This document shows positions 53,485 through 62,839 of a stretch of 64,000 nt of DNA, one piece after another. The notes under the pieces are model-generated. The model had not been told where the DNA came from and made no database searches. It was given only the letters and a program-made list of their open reading frames with translations. Each line of letters begins with the position of its first letter. The stretch's first letter is position 1. The DNA is taken from contig NZ_SJEE01000024.1 of the NCBI RefSeq assembly GCF_006937785.1, positions 1 to 64,000 of the forward strand. Reading direction: 5' to 3'. The stretch comes from Pseudanabaena sp. UWO311 (lineage in GTDB: Bacteria; Cyanobacteriota; Cyanobacteriia; Pseudanabaenales; Pseudanabaenaceae). A program made the translations under genes and the position numbers.

Positions 53485-54069
53485 CTACTTAGAAATCTGC
53501 CAGCGTTGAGGCTGCCAAATATGACTAGGAATACTTGATAGGATAATTTCAATGGGAGTATACTCGGTCTCCTTGATATTCGCTACTGTTTGACTTATTT
53601 TTTTTGCATGTTTAGCATTGGTGATCGATGGAAACGTTAGCTGATCTACATCTGAAGATTGCTGGCGCTGATGTTGATGCTCATCAATAGTAAGGCTACC
53701 GATTACCCGATCTACAATGACCCCAACCCCACCCAGATTTTTACTGCCCAAATTGTCGGCAAGTTTACTAAGTCTAACCACCGTCAAAGATTCCGTGATT
53801 AAAGTGCGTTGTTCCCCCATTAGCAATCGTAATAACAGCAAAGGCATCACATTTGCTTGATGATGCATTACCCCAATGATTGCAGTTTCATAAAAGGGTA
53901 AAGCAACGATTGCATTGCGATCGATAATAATAATTTCTGAAACTAACGTATCGGGAAAAGTAACTGTGCGATCGCCAACTTTTGCCACAATATATCGGTT
54001 ACTCGGTGCGAATAGCTGATCAAATAATGGCTCAGCTGCATTGACTTGGCTCATCTCAGAAATGCTCAT
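53485..54069 (-). CDS. CheW-like coupling protein
   Basis: 194 residues. Central beta-barrel features FLPDTLVSEIIII, AIVALPFYETAIIGVMHHQA, NVMPLLLLRLLMGEQRTL and GVIVDRVIGSLTI match CheW domains, which link receptors to the CheA kinase. A short N-terminal extension precedes it. The start overlaps the CheY stop by four bases (ATGA), and the giant receptor gene follows 116 bases downstream, the same order as in cyanobacterial pil/hmp/pix taxis loci. Confidence 0.85.
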   Translation of the reverse strand: MSISEMSQVNAAEPLFDQLFAPSNRYIVAKVGDRTVTFPDTLVSEIIIIDRNAIVALPFYETAIIGVMHHQANVMPLLLLRLLMGEQRTLITESLTVVRLSKLADNLGSKNLGGVGVIVDRVIGSLTIDEHQHQRQQSSDVDQLTFPSITNAKHAKKISQTVANIKETEYTPIEIILSSIPSHIWQPQRWQISK

Positions 54070-54443
54070 TTCACTCGTTGGGGCAACTTATTCAAAACTT
54101 CAGACAACGCCTCTCGACTAACTGGTTTGGGCAAATAGTCATTCGCTTTAGCACGTTTTAGTCCATAGTCAATTTCGAGTTTGGTACTTTTGGTTGAGCA
54201 TAAAATCACGTACTGATCGGCAAGTTGATGTTGCGATCGCAGTTCTCGCAAAAACTTATAACCATCTTGATCTGGCAATACAATGTCTAAGAAAATAGCT
54301 GTGTAGGAATTGTTGATAATTTTATCTAAAGCGCCAATAGTCGATTCGCAGAAATCTACTGTATGACCAAAATCTGTTAAGAAAGAACTTAACAAATGCC
54401 TCTGAATCGCAGAATCATCAATTATTAAAAAATGCTCGCTCAT
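54066..54443 (-). CDS. CheY-like single-domain response regulator
   Basis: 125 residues, a stand-alone receiver: FLIIDDSAIQRHLLSSFLTD (acidic pair DD), AIFLDIVLPDQDGYKFLREL with the phosphorylatable Asp, YVILCSTKSTKLEIDYG (Ser/Thr switch) and NDYLPKPVSREAL (conserved Lys). It corresponds to PilH/HmpB-type regulators of type IV pili in cyanobacteria. It overlaps the CheW gene by four bases and lies 232 bases downstream of the PatA-type gene. Confidence 0.93.
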   Translation of the reverse strand: MSEHFLIIDDSAIQRHLLSSFLTDFGHTVDFCESTIGALDKIINNSYTAIFLDIVLPDQDGYKFLRELRSQHQLADQYVILCSTKSTKLEIDYGLKRAKANDYLPKPVSREALSEVLNKLPQRVK

Positions 54444-54674
54444 AATTCTTGCCTTGAATTGTATACAGTTAAATAAATGCGGTTACTTACGATTAATTTA
54501 GGATGAATGTGAATCTGACAATTACTTTTATCTGTCCTTAACTTACCTTTTCTAATATCTTGAGGATACGTAAAAAATTGTCAGAACTTGTACAAATTAA
54601 TGGATTCAAACCACAATATTCTTGGTTACTTTATTGCTCACAAAAAAGCATCATAGTACTGATATAACTAGTTC

Positions 54675-55889
54675 CTAGACTAGGGTGTCTGTTGACAAAG
54701 GCGCAAGCTCCCTTAATAAATTACGCAATTCTTCGCGAAATTTTGGAGTATCAGAAGATGATCTTGGTTTGGCTAGAAAACGACAATTTGCCCATCTTGC
54801 CCTAAAGTTATTAGTCATACTGTTCTCAGCAGTAACTAACACCAAAGATAACGAAGCTAATTCCCGTTGACGACGAATTTGTTTGATCAAATCAAAGCCA
54901 TTTAGACTTGGCATATTGATATCAATAAAAACAATAGTCGGCTTGTATTCTAAGATTCTGTCAGTAGCTGCTTCAGCATCATCAGTAAAATCAACTTGAT
55001 ACCCCCAACTAATTAACAGCCTTTGCATTTGTTGCAATAAAACAGGTGAGTCGTCAACGATAAAAACCCTAGGTTCATCTTTGACATTTTTTGGTGCAGA
55101 TACATTTTGCCGAACGCCAATATCACTGTCAGACTTCCGCTCTTCCAATGGCACAATTGACACAATGTTTTTTTGTGCTAACTTGTCTAGCAATAAGGCT
55201 GTGCGATAAATCGGCTGTTTAAAAGTATCGGCGATCGCACAGATTCGATCTTGACCCGTGGTCACCTTAGCAAAAAGCGGGAAATTATCGTTGCCCACTC
55301 TTGCCAGTAAATTAGCCGCATCAACAAGTTGCACTAATTGGTAAGGATGTTTTACACAATCAAATTTTTGCCATTGCCTTACTTCATTGGCGATACTATT
55401 TTCGATTACTGATAACTGCCAAACAGGTAGATTAATTTGCAGCTCTTCGGCGGGCTTCCATACAAAAGAGAATCCATCCTCTAAATGTAAAGACAACAAA
55501 TTTTCTAAGATAACTTCTTTTAAAACTTCCTTAGTAATTTCGGGATGTTTTTTGTAAACATTACTCACAAAAGGATAACAGTAAGGTCGATTATTTTGAC
55601 GCTGCTCCCATTCAGGAATACGCGAAAAATTAATGCCTTTGCTGTTGTATTTGCGAACCAATGTGGGTATTACTTGCCCTTCTTCTTCTGCTAATACTAG
55701 TCCTCCACCCGTAAGTAATAATTTCCACCGATGATATTTTGTCTCTACGCGGATCACTCCCGTAGAACGACTCATGACGCGCATAGCAGCTAACAGGATA
55801 TGTAATGTGGCATTCCTCACTACTTGTCCGTCCGTCAAGTTGTTAGACACAAGGTCTGAGTTAGGCAAGGAACCTGTCATAGCAATCAT
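54675..55889 (-). CDS. PatA-type response regulator (PATAN + receiver), copy 1
   Basis: 404 residues. The N-terminal ~260 residues are a PATAN (DUF4388-like) region (LHILLAAMRVMSRSTGVIRV, KYHRWKLLLTGGGLVLAEEE), then a receiver: PRVFIVDDSPVLLQQMQRLL, IVFIDINMPSLNGFDLIKQI with the Asp, and RFLAKPRSSSD with the Lys. PatA/HmpA/PilG proteins control pili, phototaxis or pattern in cyanobacteria. Starts at 55889 or three codons in at 55880. It shares the operon direction with CheY, CheW and the receptor. Confidence 0.9.
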   Translation of the reverse strand: MIAMTGSLPNSDLVSNNLTDGQVVRNATLHILLAAMRVMSRSTGVIRVETKYHRWKLLLTGGGLVLAEEEGQVIPTLVRKYNSKGINFSRIPEWEQRQNNRPYCYPFVSNVYKKHPEITKEVLKEVILENLLSLHLEDGFSFVWKPAEELQINLPVWQLSVIENSIANEVRQWQKFDCVKHPYQLVQLVDAANLLARVGNDNFPLFAKVTTGQDRICAIADTFKQPIYRTALLLDKLAQKNIVSIVPLEERKSDSDIGVRQNVSAPKNVKDEPRVFIVDDSPVLLQQMQRLLISWGYQVDFTDDAEAATDRILEYKPTIVFIDINMPSLNGFDLIKQIRRQRELASLSLVLVTAENSMTNNFRARWANCRFLAKPRSSSDTPKFREELRNLLRELAPLSTDTLV

Positions 55890-56175
55890 GTTTTTTGACT
55901 GGGAGGCACTTGGATGGGGAAAATACTATAAGTATTACAAAAAAACGGATCACTTCATTATAGATCGTAGCAACTACGGACAAATTCGATTGGTTTCCTC
56001 AGATACATTATCCCAAATTGTATTCGGGTTATTGCCATACTTCGTCTAAGCAATTCTACTTAGTTTTATCTTAACATTCAGTGAAGTAGGGTGTATTAGC
56101 GTCAGCGTAACGCACCCAATAAACCCAGTGCTTCGCGATCGCTAACACACCCTAAGAAAGCAATAGTGACGATCG
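55890..56175. other. Gap between the two PatA-type genes
   Basis: About 290 bases without a gene. It holds the inverted repeat 56087-56154 and presumably the promoter of the CheY/CheW/receptor unit. Confidence 0.5.
56087..56154. repeat. TTAGCG/CGCTAA inverted repeat
   Basis: TAGGGTGTATTAGCG and CGCTAACACACCCTA pair with one mismatch; internal TCAGCGTAACGCACCC is a second unit. A half-copy lies at 36041-36072. Such TAGGGTG-TTAGCG-CGTAACGCACCC repeats are, to my knowledge, widespread in cyanobacterial genomes. Confidence 0.75.
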
Positions 56176-57405
56176 CTATAATTGCGATTGAGAGACAAAA
56201 TCTTGCAAAATAGTCCGAACTTGCTCACGAAATTCTTGGATATCATCAGATTTGAGCGGCTTGCTTAAAAATCGACAATTTGCCCATTTTGCACGAAAGT
56301 TGTTGGTAATAGTATTCTCAGATGTCACTAGAACTAGAGGGATGCTTGCCAATGATGGCTGACGGCGAATTTGTTTAATTAGGTCAAACCCATTTAAATT
56401 AGGCATATTGATATCCATAAATACAATATCCGGTTTTTCTGACAGCATTTGCCTAGTGGCGTTAGCAGAGTCATTGACTAGGCTTAGCTGATAGCCCCAG
56501 CTTGTTATTAAATTGCCAAATTGCTTGAGTAACAATGGGGAGTCATCAACAATCATCACCTTAGGTTGAGATCGCTTTTCCTGTGTTTGATCAAGATCTA
56601 AATCTTCATTAGCTTCCGATGAGTTTAATGCTAATGGCAAGATAGCAATAGTGCGATTTTCTGCAAGTTTATCGAGCTTGAGAGCGGTGCGAGTAATGTG
56701 TTGTTGAAACCAATCGGCAATTTCACTAATTCGATATTTGCCGTTTGTAACTTGAGTAAACAAAGGGAATTGAGCGATTTCACATTCAGAGTCTAGTAGT
56801 TGTACCATTTGGTAGGGATGATGCACATAAGTAAAAGTGCGCCATTGCTTAGTTACTTTGATGATCGCTTTTTCGAGGTCACTGATTTGCCAGATTGGCA
56901 AAATAATCGGACTATCTAAAGCTAAAGGTTTCCATAGCATGGAAACCTTTTTTTCCAAAGAAATTGCTAAGAGGTTTTCTAATAATATTTCCTTGAAAAT
57001 CATTAGATAGTTTTCACGAGCGTGGGCATAAAGTTTACCTAAAAGTTCACAAGTCTCAATGATATTGAGAGACTTGCTAGTATTACTAAGCAAAATATCC
57101 TGTGAAGGCTGAACTTTTTGGGTTTGGAGTTTACGTCTTAGCGTCGCCAAAAAACTACCTTCATCTTCGATAAAGGCGATTCTCCCACGATGCATAAAGA
57201 TATTCCAGCTAAAATGATGAGACTCAATATTGACTGTACCTGTATGGTTCTTGAGTAATTTCAGCATTGCCATAAGACTGGCATAAGTCAAGTCAGGGAT
57301 TATTTCATCAACTGGAATAATATTGATGGATTTGGTAATTATTTGACTGACGCTTTTTTCTTTTGGGAGATTGAAAGCGTCGAGCTCTTGTGAAGTCTGC
57401 GTCAT
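56176..57405 (-). CDS. PatA-type response regulator (PATAN + receiver), copy 2
   Basis: About 409 residues from ATG at 57405. Same build as the downstream copy: an N-terminal PATAN part (LTYASLMAMLKLLKNHTGTV, HHFSWNIFMHRGRIAFIEDE), then the receiver (PKVMIVDDSPLLLKQFGNLI, IVFMDINMPNLNGFDLIKQI, NCRFLSKPLKSDD). Receiver identity with copy 1 is visibly high, including IRRQxxLASxxLVLVT, so the pair arose by duplication. Which one answers the giant receptor is unclear. A TTG at 57411 is in frame but not preferred. Confidence 0.9.
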   Translation of the reverse strand: MTQTSQELDAFNLPKEKSVSQIITKSINIIPVDEIIPDLTYASLMAMLKLLKNHTGTVNIESHHFSWNIFMHRGRIAFIEDEGSFLATLRRKLQTQKVQPSQDILLSNTSKSLNIIETCELLGKLYAHARENYLMIFKEILLENLLAISLEKKVSMLWKPLALDSPIILPIWQISDLEKAIIKVTKQWRTFTYVHHPYQMVQLLDSECEIAQFPLFTQVTNGKYRISEIADWFQQHITRTALKLDKLAENRTIAILPLALNSSEANEDLDLDQTQEKRSQPKVMIVDDSPLLLKQFGNLITSWGYQLSLVNDSANATRQMLSEKPDIVFMDINMPNLNGFDLIKQIRRQPSLASIPLVLVTSENTITNNFRAKWANCRFLSKPLKSDDIQEFREQVRTILQDFVSQSQL

Positions 57406-57453
57406 TGCCAAGTTAAGGTAAGTAAGACTTGATTTATTTCAAATGTATTTCGG

Positions 57454-58338
57454 ATGATTAGCGATCGCAGATTAAAAGTTTTATGCCTGCACGGACACCC
57501 TGGAAACAGCGAAGCAATGCAGATCTTCGCTCAATACTTTCATGCTCAAGGTATTAGGGCGATCGCGCCTGACTTGCGTGGTTATGGAAATTGTAAGGCA
57601 ACTGTGAGCTTCACAATGTTAGATCACATACAAGATCTCTGGGATCTTTTGGAAAGCGATCTCCAATCTGAGCAGCAAGACTTATTAAATGAGCATCTAG
57701 AAACGGAATATCTGATTTTAGGATGGTCTCTAGGTGGAATTTTAGCGATGGAGTTGGCGTTGCGAGCTGCCGAGCAGCAGAATTTATCTCAAAACAACTT
57801 CACTCCTATTCCAAAAAAAACTGCTCCGAAAATAGCAGGCTTGATTTTAGTTGCCACTGCTGCAAAACCGAGTAGCAGTTTACCAAAAGTTGCTTGGTGG
57901 GAATATGTAAATTTAGTAATTGCCGTTGCTTGGCATTGGATTGCGCCAAAGCAGCGCGGGCCTATTGAGTGGTTTGGAAAGCGATCGCTGATTAAATATT
58001 TAATTCAGCAGCATACTCAAGGAGCCTATGATCAGATTTCTCATACTGGTGCAAAAGCCTATTTACAAACTTCGCGCTATGCTCAACAAGCATTAACGCA
58101 AGCACTGAGGCTGGGATATGATCGCACTGGTGATTTAGCTAAAATCCAAATCCCTTGCCTTGTGATTGCCGCAGAGCAAGATCGCCATATCACAGCAGCA
58201 TCAACCTTAGAAACTGCAAAATTATTGCCTAATTGTGAATTCATCTCTTACCCAAATACCGCCCATTTATTGCCTTGGGAAATAGGTGATCGCTTATTAG
58301 TGGATATTGATTCATGGTGCGATCGGCATTTATCATAA
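57454..58338 (+). CDS. Alpha/beta hydrolase
   Basis: 294 residues: LKVLCLHGHPGNSEAMQIFA (HG oxyanion hole), IAPDLRGYGNC, the nucleophile elbow LGWSLGGILAMELAL with Ser, the late Asp in VIAAEQDRHITAASTLETA and the final His in PNTAHLLPWE. Soluble, no signal peptide. A mid-protein insertion with KRSLIKYLIQQHTQ forms the lid. Substrate unknown. Divergent from the PatA-type gene with only ~48 bases between starts, so the two promoters overlap. Confidence 0.88.
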   Translation: MISDRRLKVLCLHGHPGNSEAMQIFAQYFHAQGIRAIAPDLRGYGNCKATVSFTMLDHIQDLWDLLESDLQSEQQDLLNEHLETEYLILGWSLGGILAMELALRAAEQQNLSQNNFTPIPKKTAPKIAGLILVATAAKPSSSLPKVAWWEYVNLVIAVAWHWIAPKQRGPIEWFGKRSLIKYLIQQHTQGAYDQISHTGAKAYLQTSRYAQQALTQALRLGYDRTGDLAKIQIPCLVIAAEQDRHITAASTLETAKLLPNCEFISYPNTAHLLPWEIGDRLLVDIDSWCDRHLS

Positions 58339-58441
58339 GGAAAGTGGTACTTCGTGCCGCTTTCCTTATGATAATTAGAATGCAGTTAAATATAAAGATG
58401 CCAAAGATGATCCGCCTGCTGCGCAGGCGGATCATCTTTGG
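58334..58441. repeat. Two palindromes after the hydrolase gene
   Basis: CATAAGGAAAGTGG pairs with CCGCTTTCCTTATG around TACTTCGTG (58334-58371), and CAAAGATGATCCGCCTGC with GCAGGCGGATCATCTTTG around TGC (58400-58440). Both are arm-variable family style; the first overlaps the hydrolase stop codon. Confidence 0.85.
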
Positions 58442-58509
58442 GATATGGATTTTAACTGCGACAAGTTACTTGATTTAAATCTATCGGCTTCCGAAAGCAT
58501 TTCCAAATT

Positions 58510-60837
58510 ATGTTTCCCCAAAAATTTCTGACGCGAATGGCGCAAACCCATCAGCTTTCGGCTGATCAGGAAAGTGTTTTCCTAATACGATTTGGGGAAA
58601 ATCGTGAAGATCGTGAAGTTGCTAGTGTTTTAGGCATTTCTGAAGAGGCCTATCGTAAGCGGATGGGAGAAATTTATCGGAAGTTTGATATCGGAGGGAA
58701 AGGACCTGGTAAAAATAATCGCCTCTTACATATTTTGCAAAATTTTTTAGATGCAGAAACCAGTTCGCCAATTAGTTCGCCAAATGAGCAAAACTTACTT
58801 TTTGTCAACCAATCTGCATCTAGTCAAGGTGTAGTATCGGCTATCAATATTGAGGAACTAGTACAGCAACTACGCTATCGCAGTCGCCAGATCATCCAAG
58901 AGCGCTGTGCCACTATGAGAGTGTTGGACATGTCCCATCCGATTGATCTGGAAAATATTTATACAGGTACAGATGTTTTAGAAAAAATTACCAGCCGCCG
59001 TCGTTTAGGAATTGCTGATTTGCTAGCTACTTATCATGGACGCGATCGCATTGAGATGGGACTCCTCAATGAAGATCGTATTTCCAGTATGGAGGCTCTA
59101 AATCGCTACAGCAAACTGATGCTGCTCGGTAAACCAGGCGCAGGCAAAACAACGCTATTAAAATATACGGCTCTAAAATGTTCGCAAGGTGAAATTTTTA
59201 ATGATTTAGTCCCGATTTTTGTAACGTTGCGTCAGTATGCTGGCGCTGAATCTCAGCCGAGGTTATTAGATTATATCTCTCAAGACTTATACGCTTATAA
59301 CATTAGTGATGAGGCAAATGTTAAACAGCTTTTACAACAAGGTCGAGCGATTCTATTCTTAGATGGGCTCGATGAAGTTCGCGAAAATGATTTGTATCGA
59401 GTTCTCGAAGACTTACGGAGTTTTTCAGAGCAGTTCTATACCAATCGTTTTGTGATTACCAGTCGATTGGGATCGCAGGAATATGTATTTGAGAAGTTCA
59501 CAGAAGTCGAGGTTGCGAACTTCCAACCATTGCAGATTTCGCAATTTGCCCAGCGTTGGTTTCTTAATAACTCTCGACATATTGACCTGTTTTTGCGAAA
59601 AGTAGAAGACAATCGCCCTATTCAAGAATTGGCTACTAATCCTTTACTGCTGACTCTATTATGTTTAGTATTCGATGAATTTGGCGATTTCCCAACTAAC
59701 CGTTCAGAACTCTATCGTGAAGGATTGGATGTACTGCTTAAAAAATGGGATGCCAAACGCAATATTGAACGGCATCAAATTTATAAAAATTTGTCGATGC
59801 AACGTAAAGAAGATTTGTTGTCACAAGTTGCCTGTACGACATTTTATCAAGGAGATTACTTCTTTCGGCAAGTCGATCTAGAAAGCTATATTACTGAATA
59901 TATTCGTAATTTACCAAAAGCAAATACCGATGAGGAGGCTTTACAACTCGATAGTGCAGCAATTATCAAGGCGATCGAATCACAGCATGGGTTGTTTGTA
60001 GAACGTGCTAAAGGAATTTATTCTTTTTCGCATTTAACTTTTCATGAATATTTAGCAGCGCGTGAGCTTGTTTATAATGGCAACCAAGATACATTGACAT
60101 TACTAGCGAGTAAAATTACTGATCAACGTTGGCATGATATTTTGCGCCTTGCTGTCGGTATGATGCGCTCGGCTGACGAGTTGTTAGTATTAATGAAGGA
60201 TCACTGCGATCGCTTGTTAGCTAACGATCAGCAATTACAAAGTTTGTTGCAATGGGTTAACAAAAAAGCAGAATCTGTTCAAGTGACTGATCGCATTCAA
60301 TCGGTACGTGCTTTCTATCTAACTCTTGGACGTGCGATCGCCCAAAGCGCTCCTCACAACTTAGCTAATGTTTTAGCACGGACTCTCGTACTTGATCTTG
60401 ATCTTTGTCAAAATCGTAATCTCAATGTTGATCTCGCTTTTGATCTGGCAAGAGCCCTAGAAACTAAAGATGGGGAAGATCTGGGACTTGATTTAGAACT
60501 AGATCTTAGTCTTGCTTTGGAATATGCCCAAGAAGCCGTCGATTCGCAATTGGCAGATGCTTTAACAGAACTAATTGAAGCTTGCCCTGAAGATGCTGAT
60601 AGCGAGATCAAATGGGAGGATTGGGCTAATAACCTGCGTCAACAAACGATCAACAATCGTAATATTGGTCAAATTTGGAATCTCACTCCCCATCAACTTG
60701 AGCATTTACGTCAATACTGTAATGCTAATCGTCTTTTAGTCGAATGCCTTGAAAGTGATTGCTATGTGCGTCAACCTGTCAGACAAGCGATCGAGCAAAG
60801 TTTGCTGTTGCCCACAACACAATTAATTAGCCTGTAA
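58510..60837 (+). CDS. NACHT STAND protein with N-terminal HTH-like domain
   Basis: 775 residues. Residues ~1-80 hold a helical start with EDREVASVLGISEEAYRKRM, an HTH-like unit. The NACHT module follows: LMLLGKPGAGKTTLLKYTAL (Walker A, ~208-216), AILFLDGLDEVREN (Walker B with the extra acidic residues), VITSRLGS, and LATNPLLLTLLCLVF. The C-terminal ~250 residues are helical with a LDLDL/ALDLARAL low-complexity stretch and end in DCYVRQPVRQAIEQSLLLP, the C-terminal region I recall from cyanobacterial NACHT proteins. Bacterial NACHT ATPases include phage-sensing defence proteins (bNACHT); a defence role here is inference. It overlaps the convergent Uma2 gene by 15 bases. Confidence 0.87.
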   Translation: MFPQKFLTRMAQTHQLSADQESVFLIRFGENREDREVASVLGISEEAYRKRMGEIYRKFDIGGKGPGKNNRLLHILQNFLDAETSSPISSPNEQNLLFVNQSASSQGVVSAINIEELVQQLRYRSRQIIQERCATMRVLDMSHPIDLENIYTGTDVLEKITSRRRLGIADLLATYHGRDRIEMGLLNEDRISSMEALNRYSKLMLLGKPGAGKTTLLKYTALKCSQGEIFNDLVPIFVTLRQYAGAESQPRLLDYISQDLYAYNISDEANVKQLLQQGRAILFLDGLDEVRENDLYRVLEDLRSFSEQFYTNRFVITSRLGSQEYVFEKFTEVEVANFQPLQISQFAQRWFLNNSRHIDLFLRKVEDNRPIQELATNPLLLTLLCLVFDEFGDFPTNRSELYREGLDVLLKKWDAKRNIERHQIYKNLSMQRKEDLLSQVACTTFYQGDYFFRQVDLESYITEYIRNLPKANTDEEALQLDSAAIIKAIESQHGLFVERAKGIYSFSHLTFHEYLAARELVYNGNQDTLTLLASKITDQRWHDILRLAVGMMRSADELLVLMKDHCDRLLANDQQLQSLLQWVNKKAESVQVTDRIQSVRAFYLTLGRAIAQSAPHNLANVLARTLVLDLDLCQNRNLNVDLAFDLARALETKDGEDLGLDLELDLSLALEYAQEAVDSQLADALTELIEACPEDADSEIKWEDWANNLRQQTINNRNIGQIWNLTPHQLEHLRQYCNANRLLVECLESDCYVRQPVRQAIEQSLLLPTTQLISL

Positions 60838-61401
60838 AATCTGTGCTGCTGTCAACTTTAAATCGGCAAATATTATGGAAGCGATCGCCTGTTCACCCTC
60901 ATATACCTTCTCTTCGTAAAAACCATCCACCCATTCCAATACTGTTACCCGCCCCAATACAGGATCAACGATCCAATATTCGGCAATCCCTCGTACCGCA
61001 TATTCTGATCGCTTATAGCGATAATCACGACTACTTTGATTTGGACTAACTACCTCGACTACTAGTAAAGGCGAAGGCATCTCTGGCATGACGGTGGAGC
61101 GCTTCGCTCCCTCCATGGCGATCGCTAATTCCTCAGAAAATACTACCAAATCAGGAACACGCAACCGAGAGCCAGTGGTGACAATTTCTGTCTTCATCGA
61201 TAACCGATAGGCAGGAACCCCCTGCTGTGCAAAGCATATAAGAATAAACATTGCAATCCGTCGATTGATTTCACTTTCAGCCGTCATTAATATTAATTCT
61301 CCATCTTCAAACTCGTACATAGCATCAGTGCCATCATCATAGTTAAAGAACTCCTCAAGAGTCATGACTGAAGATGTCGCTTTCTCTAATGTGATTGTCA
61401 T
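60823..61401 (-). CDS. Uma2 family (DUF820) putative restriction endonuclease
   Basis: About 192 residues from ATG at 61401 (MTITLEKATSSVMTLEEFFN). The family layout is intact: YDDGTDAMYEFEDGELILMT, RLRVPDLVVFSEELA (PD), PLLVVEVVSPNQSSRDYRYK (ExK-like) and YAVRGIAEYWIVDPVLGRVT. It resembles the copy at 3164-3727 in pattern but is clearly divergent. The stop codon lies within the last codons of the convergent NACHT gene, which would produce overlapping antisense 3' ends. Confidence 0.85.
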   Translation of the reverse strand: MTITLEKATSSVMTLEEFFNYDDGTDAMYEFEDGELILMTAESEINRRIAMFILICFAQQGVPAYRLSMKTEIVTTGSRLRVPDLVVFSEELAIAMEGAKRSTVMPEMPSPLLVVEVVSPNQSSRDYRYKRSEYAVRGIAEYWIVDPVLGRVTVLEWVDGFYEEKVYEGEQAIASIIFADLKLTAAQILQAN

Positions 61402-61483
61402 AATCGGCTTACCTGCTAGTAACAAAATCAATTAGCTTGTCCTATTGTGCCAAAAAAAGGTAGTCCATGTGTGAGGACAGCAG

Positions 61484-61720
61484 TTATACCAAAACACAAG
61501 ATGGCTACGCCATTTTGTGTTTTTAAAACCCTTACTGGGTTTGGTCATACCAATTCACAAAAGTGTGGCGACACTTCTGTGAATTGGTATGACCAAGAAA
61601 ACGAGCCACAAGAAAAAAATGAAAGCGTTGCTTTGCAGCGCTTTCATTTTTTTCTTGGTTTGGGTTTGAGCGCAAAGCACTGTAAAAAGAGAGATGTCGC
61701 GATGCGACATCTCTCTTTTT
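61484..61720. repeat. Composite palindromic repeat, copy 2, plus two further palindromes
   Basis: 61484-61592 repeats the 18280-18382 element: ACACAAGATGGC-TAC-GCCATTTTGTGT, the linker TAAAACCCTTACTGGGTTTG, and AATTCACAAAAGTGT...ACACTTCTGTGAATT inside a GGTCATACC/GGTATGACC outer pair. Then AAGAAAAAAATGAAAGCG pairs with CGCTTTCATTTTTTTCTT around TTGCTTTGCAG (61609-61655), and AAAAAGAGAGATGTCGC pairs with GCGACATCTCTCTTTTT (61684-61720), which terminates leuB. Confidence 0.88.
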
Positions 61721-62801
61721 ATAGTGCGGCTAGCAACGCTTCTCCCATAGCAATGCAGCCTAATCTTTCACAACCATCCGCCATGATGTCGCCTGTACGT
61801 TTGCCCGAATCGAGAACCTTATTCACGGCCATCTCGATCGCATTAGCAGCCTCTCCTTCATTAAAGGCATAGCGCAACATCATCGCCGCACTTAAAACTT
61901 GAGCCAAAGGATTCGACAAATCTTTACCAGCAATATCAGGAGCAGAACCATGTACAGGCTCAAACACCCCAGGTTTTCCCGCTTCACCGAGACTAGCCGA
62001 TGGCAACATGCCAATGCTACCTGTCAACATCGCCGCTGCATCAGAGAGAATATCGCCAAATAGATTGCTGGTGAGAATAACATCAAACTGTTTGGGATTA
62101 CGAATGATCTGCATGGCGGCATTATCTACATACATGTGAGATAGCTTCACGTCAGGATATTCACTGGAAATACTAGTCACGCGATCGCGCCATAGTTGCG
62201 ATACTTCCAAGACATTAGATTTATCAACGGAACAGACAGAACCGCGACGTTTTTGAGCAGCCTCAAAACCAACCCTAGCAATGCGATCGATTTCTGGCTC
62301 GGTATAAACCATTGTATTAAAGCCACGACGCACACCGTTTTCATCGGTGACAATTCCTTTGGGTTTACCAAAATAAATGCCGCCTGTGAGTTCGCGTACT
62401 ACTAAAATATCTACGCCTTCCACAACTTCACGCTTCAAGGTCGATGCATCAATTAATTGGGGCAAAATCTGCGCAGGTCGTAAATTGGCAAATAAGCCCA
62501 TGCCACCGCGCAAGCCCAGTAAAGCTTGCTCTGGACGCAAATTAGATGGCATGGTGTCCCACTTTTCGCCACCGACAGCCGCTAGTAGTACAGCATCACT
62601 GTTTTTGCAAAGCTGCAAGGTTTCATCAGGCAAAGGATGCCCTGTCGCATCGATCGCAGCACCGCCAACGAGAGCTGTCTCGAAAGCAAAGGTAATACCA
62701 AATTTTGGTGCGATCGCCTGAAGCACTGCTACCGCCACCTTCATAATTTCGGGACCAATCCCGTCCCCAGGGAGAAGGGTGATTTTATAGTTTTTAGACA
62801 T
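61719..62801 (-). CDS. leuB: 3-isopropylmalate dehydrogenase
   Basis: 360 residues, normal length. Oxidative decarboxylation in leucine biosynthesis, cytoplasmic. Features: [40 protein letters not shown] (substrate-binding Arg residues), [16 protein letters not shown] with the ligand Tyr, [14 protein letters not shown] with Lys, and [20 protein letters not shown] with the metal Asp residues; [10 protein letters not shown] binds NAD. A single gene with its own terminator. A palindrome sits at its 3' end, sharing bases with the stop codon. Confidence 0.97.
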   Translation of the reverse strand: MSKNYKITLLPGDGIGPEIMKVAVAVLQAIAPKFGITFAFETALVGGAAIDATGHPLPDETLQLCKNSDAVLLAAVGGEKWDTMPSNLRPEQALLGLRGGMGLFANLRPAQILPQLIDASTLKREVVEGVDILVVRELTGGIYFGKPKGIVTDENGVRRGFNTMVYTEPEIDRIARVGFEAAQKRRGSVCSVDKSNVLEVSQLWRDRVTSISSEYPDVKLSHMYVDNAAMQIIRNPKQFDVILTSNLFGDILSDAAAMLTGSIGMLPSASLGEAGKPGVFEPVHGSAPDIAGKDLSNPLAQVLSAAMMLRYAFNEGEAANAIEMAVNKVLDSGKRTGDIMADGCERLGCIAMGEALLAAL

Positions 62802-62839
62802 TACAAAAAATACTTAAAGACAGGTTTTCTAACATAACA

